Below, piece by piece: positions 5,473 through 7,632 of a stretch of 7,632 nt of DNA. The notes below the pieces were generated by a model, which saw only the letters and a program-made list of their open reading frames with translations, ran no database searches and had not been told where the DNA came from. The position numbers and the translations under genes were made by a program. The first letter of the stretch is position 1. Each line of letters begins with the position of its first letter. This DNA comes from Planctomycetota bacterium (lineage in GTDB: Bacteria; Planctomycetota; Planctomycetia; Pirellulales; Thermoguttaceae), in contig DQVB01000519.1 in the NCBI GenBank assembly GCA_015661985.1, forward strand, positions 1-7,632. The letters run 5' to 3'.

Positions 5473-7440
5473 TCAGCTTCGCACGCGGAAGCGGCGCACG
5501 GCGACCTTTTCCCGGCCCTGGTGCTCCGCCTCGATGCGAATTTCGTGCCCGTCGCCTGTGGGCCGAGTGCCGCAGCTGAAAGTGCCATCCGACCGCACGG
5601 TCACCGTGCGGCCATTGACTTTGACTGCCGCCCCGGGTTCGGTCACCCCGCGCAGTTCAACCAGGATCGGGCCCTCGATAAGGGTGGAACCCTCGGGCGG
5701 TTCGGTCTGAACGATCAGCAGCGGTGGCTCGTCCAAAGCGGCGATCTCGTCGGCAATCGCAGCCCGGGTCGCCATGATCGCGGCCGAATCAAAGCGGATC
5801 GCCGCGATCGCCGGCACCACGCGTCGGCAGAGTTCCATGGCCCGGCGGCGCGGGTCGAGCCAATCGGCGGTCTTGCCGAGCCGCTTCTTCACTGCGGCCG
5901 TCCTGGTGGCCAACAGATGCAGATATTCGAAGTCCTCCAGGCTTTCGCGCTGGATCTCCCAGCGGATCGAATTCAGCGGGCCCTTCGAGCCGGGGTACAC
6001 GACATGGGTGTCGCCCGGGGGAAGCCGGTCGGTGGGTGTCCCGAAAGGCTGATCGCGCCAGTGGTTCCAGCCCCAATGGAGATAGCCTTTCAAGTCGGCG
6101 GCAAAGTTGATCCAATGCAGCACGCGCACACAGGCGGTTGGATAGTCGAGAAACCGGTTCGGGTAGACGTTGCCATAGGGGTGGCAGCAGATGTAATACC
6201 AGAACTCGCCGTCGGTCCGCCGCGCTTGGTAGGCGTCTCGCCAGCGATCGAAATGCGAGAGCTTTGGCACCCAGACTTCCAGCGCGCCGGAGAAGTCCGT
6301 CCCTTCGATGGCGTCGATCCGCCGCAGCTTGGGCGCCCAGCGCCCGACGGCCGCCGAGGCCTCGCGCCACGACTCGACGTTGTGGATCGACGGCTCGTCG
6401 GCCACGTGGACCATGGCTTTTTCCAGCCAACCGCGTTGGGCCAGGTGACGCTGGAGGTCGGCCAACAGCGCGGCCAAACCCCTTTCGGGCTCGAGCGTCA
6501 CGCGCTGGCCGTTCCCGCGCTCGGTCGCCGTCACACCGCGCAGCACGATCTGGCTGCCGCCCCAACCTTGCGGCCCGAAATGGCCCACGTGGCCCAACTC
6601 GATCCGGTCCGCTGCTCCGGCGCGCTCGAACAGCTCCACGAAATGATCGAATCGCGTGTAATCGAACGACAACCTGCCCTCCGGCTCCACCGTCACCTCG
6701 ATGAGCGTCCACGGCACCAGCACCACGTTCTGGCGATGGGCCGCCATGTTCCGGGCGTATCGCTCCAGGATCGTCCAGAACTCCTCCGACCAAAGCTTCA
6801 CACCGTGGGCTTTGGCGATGTTGGCAGCGCTGAACCAGTTCGTGACAAACACATGACGCTCACCGGGCAGCACCGTCGGATCGACCGTCAACTCGATGGG
6901 AACCGCCTTGCGGCTCCCACCGGCCATCACAATCACCCGTCCTTCGTACCGGCCCGGCCGGGCGCCCCTCGGAACATGAACCGTGATCCAGACCGGCTGG
7001 GTCGAATCCGCTGCGATATCGATCGAACGCTCTTCCAACAGCGGATCGGGAACCTCGCACGGCGCCGGGCGCAGCTGGAGCCGTTCGGATCGCGGTGTGT
7101 TCTTCGTGAGCGGAATGAATCCGACGAAGTTCCACGCCATCCGATCCAGGCCGATCGTAGCCCGGCCGTCCGCCTGCCGCAACGGCTCGAGTTCCACGCG
7201 GACGCCCGTCAGCGGGCTTGAGCTCCGGATGGCGATCTGCCCCGGCTCATACTCGTTGCGCATCGCACGGATGGCAATTCGGCCAGACGTTTCCGGCGGT
7301 AGTGTATCGCGAAACACCTTGTGGTGTACGTCCACGGCCCAGACGTCCCACTGGCCAGCCAAGCCGGCCGACGGGACCCAAACGCCGAGCGTCAACACCA
7401 GGATACACAGGCCGAGGTCGATCATCCTCTTTCGCGCCAT
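5473..7440 (-). CDS. Secreted GH123/DUF4091-like glycoside hydrolase with C-terminal Ig-like domain
   Basis: The start ATG at 7440 has GAGGAGG 8 nt upstream. A signal peptide covers residues 1-29 (hydrophobic LGLCILVLTLGVWVPSAGLA; likely cut after AGLA or G29). A beta-rich N-terminal domain (about 33-190) has ETSGRIAIRAMRNEYEPGQ and RPGRYEG. The catalytic barrel (about 195-515) matches the GH123 catalytic/DUF4091 family: MVHVADEP with D348-E349 (the Asp-Glu dyad of GH123, where it drives substrate-assisted hydrolysis), YPNRFLDYP (426-434), RVLHWINF (439-446), GYLHWGWNHW (452-461) and SIRWEIQRESLEDFEYL (491-507). Residues about 575-655 form an Ig-like domain (EPGAAVKVNGRTVTVRSDGTF). Characterised GH123 enzymes are beta-N-acetylgalactosaminidases, but DUF4091 relatives are diverse and GalNAc is not a pectin sugar, so the substrate is open. 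It is the first gene of a likely two-gene operon with the PL11 lyase. Confidence 0.88.
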   Translation of the reverse strand: MARKRMIDLGLCILVLTLGVWVPSAGLAGQWDVWAVDVHHKVFRDTLPPETSGRIAIRAMRNEYEPGQIAIRSSSPLTGVRVELEPLRQADGRATIGLDRMAWNFVGFIPLTKNTPRSERLQLRPAPCEVPDPLLEERSIDIAADSTQPVWITVHVPRGARPGRYEGRVIVMAGGSRKAVPIELTVDPTVLPGERHVFVTNWFSAANIAKAHGVKLWSEEFWTILERYARNMAAHRQNVVLVPWTLIEVTVEPEGRLSFDYTRFDHFVELFERAGAADRIELGHVGHFGPQGWGGSQIVLRGVTATERGNGQRVTLEPERGLAALLADLQRHLAQRGWLEKAMVHVADEPSIHNVESWREASAAVGRWAPKLRRIDAIEGTDFSGALEVWVPKLSHFDRWRDAYQARRTDGEFWYYICCHPYGNVYPNRFLDYPTACVRVLHWINFAADLKGYLHWGWNHWRDQPFGTPTDRLPPGDTHVVYPGSKGPLNSIRWEIQRESLEDFEYLHLLATRTAAVKKRLGKTADWLDPRRRAMELCRRVVPAIAAIRFDSAAIMATRAAIADEIAALDEPPLLIVQTEPPEGSTLIEGPILVELRGVTEPGAAVKVNGRTVTVRSDGTFSCGTRPTGDGHEIRIEAEHQGREKVAVRRFRVRS

Positions 7441-7513
7441 AACAAGAGCCTCCTCGCCACCAACCCGATCGCCACATCGCCGGTTGCTGTCGTTCTGGAT
7501 CGCACCCTTGTCG

Positions 7514-7530
7514 GTCAGGCTGTGGCTGAC
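7514..7530. promoter_or_regulatory. Imperfect palindrome in the GH123-like gene leader
   Basis: GTCAG (7514-7518) and CTGAC (7526-7530) form a 5-bp dyad in the leader, 74-90 nt before the start codon. It could be an operator or a small hairpin. There is no second copy in the window to support either. Confidence 0.2.
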
Positions 7531-7542
7531 ACCAATCTGCCT

Positions 7543-7592
7543 TCACCCCAACGTTGCAAACCGGGATTGTAGGATGGACATTCCTGCCCGTC
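7543..7592 (-). repeat. 50-nt upstream module, copy 2
   Basis: On the minus strand this reads hairpin block (7592-7572), 11 variable bases, then TTTGCAACGTTGGGGTGA (7560-7543). Order and spacing equal those at 1201-1250. Similarity continues weakly beyond the hairpin (GCGT and GCCCC shared with the inner right arm near 1183-1194), so a fuller foldback element may extend past the window edge. It ends 102 nt before the GH123-like start and points towards that gene. Confidence 0.7.
7566..7571 (-). promoter_or_regulatory. Possible -10 box of the GH123-PL11 operon
   Basis: TACAAT on the minus strand falls in the variable 11-nt gap of module copy 2. Seventeen bases upstream is ACGACG, a poor -35 with only the GAC core. 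Copy 1 has TGCCCT at the equivalent place, so this is not a conserved part of the module. Confidence 0.25.
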
Positions 7593-7632
7593 GTAGACGG
7601 GGCCCGACGCGTAAGAGAGGGCCGTCGCCAGA

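Noticed and set aside
5521..7221. Long plus-strand open frame (566 codons) opposite the GH123-like gene
   Set aside because: It is antisense to a protein with strong family motifs, has no motifs of its own and no convincing start signal.

Overview
The window is GC-rich with strong G/C third positions. Its genes encode secreted polysaccharide-degrading proteins of kinds that are common in Planctomycetes: a two-domain DUF1080 protein, a GH123/DUF4091-like glycosidase and a PL11 rhamnogalacturonan lyase. A planctomycete of the Pirellulales/Thermogutta kind is the best guess. It rests on protein families and architecture, because no rRNA or other phylogenetic marker is present.

Layout. Positions 63-1037 (+): an ApbE-type FAD:protein FMN transferase whose frame is open to the left window edge. 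Positions 1038-1396: a non-coding stretch holding a roughly 139-nt foldback element (1083-1221) and a 50-nt module (1201-1250) that recurs near the right end. Positions 1397-2392 (+): a secreted DUF1080 / 3-keto-disaccharide hydrolase family protein. Positions 2393-2980: no intact gene, but what looks like a frameshifted, decayed secreted-protein gene. Positions 2981-3328 (+): a small cupin resembling KdgF. Positions 3329-3594: a convergent intergenic region with three 14-bp tandem repeats inside a 14-nt inverted repeat. Positions 3595-5361 (-): a secreted PL11 lyase. Positions 5473-7440 (-): a secreted GH123/DUF4091-like protein with a C-terminal Ig-like domain, 111 nt upstream of the lyase gene and probably co-transcribed with it. 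Positions 7441-7632: the leader of that operon, carrying the second copy of the 50-nt module.

How the genes may work together. The PL11 lyase cuts rhamnogalacturonan I by beta-elimination and leaves 4,5-unsaturated galacturonyl ends. The neighbouring cupin carries the metal-site pattern and the D-x-F-x-x-x-R pattern recalled for KdgF, which opens 4,5-unsaturated uronates. The GH123-like and DUF1080 proteins could act on other linkages of the same glycan. This looks like a small pectin (RG-I) degradation neighbourhood, but the substrate link is inferred from families and proximity.

The most unusual non-coding signal is the 50-nt module. It lies in the same orientation 103-147 nt upstream of two secreted-protein genes on opposite strands. 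It begins with a small hairpin, and three copies of that hairpin in the window show compensatory or wobble changes in the stem.
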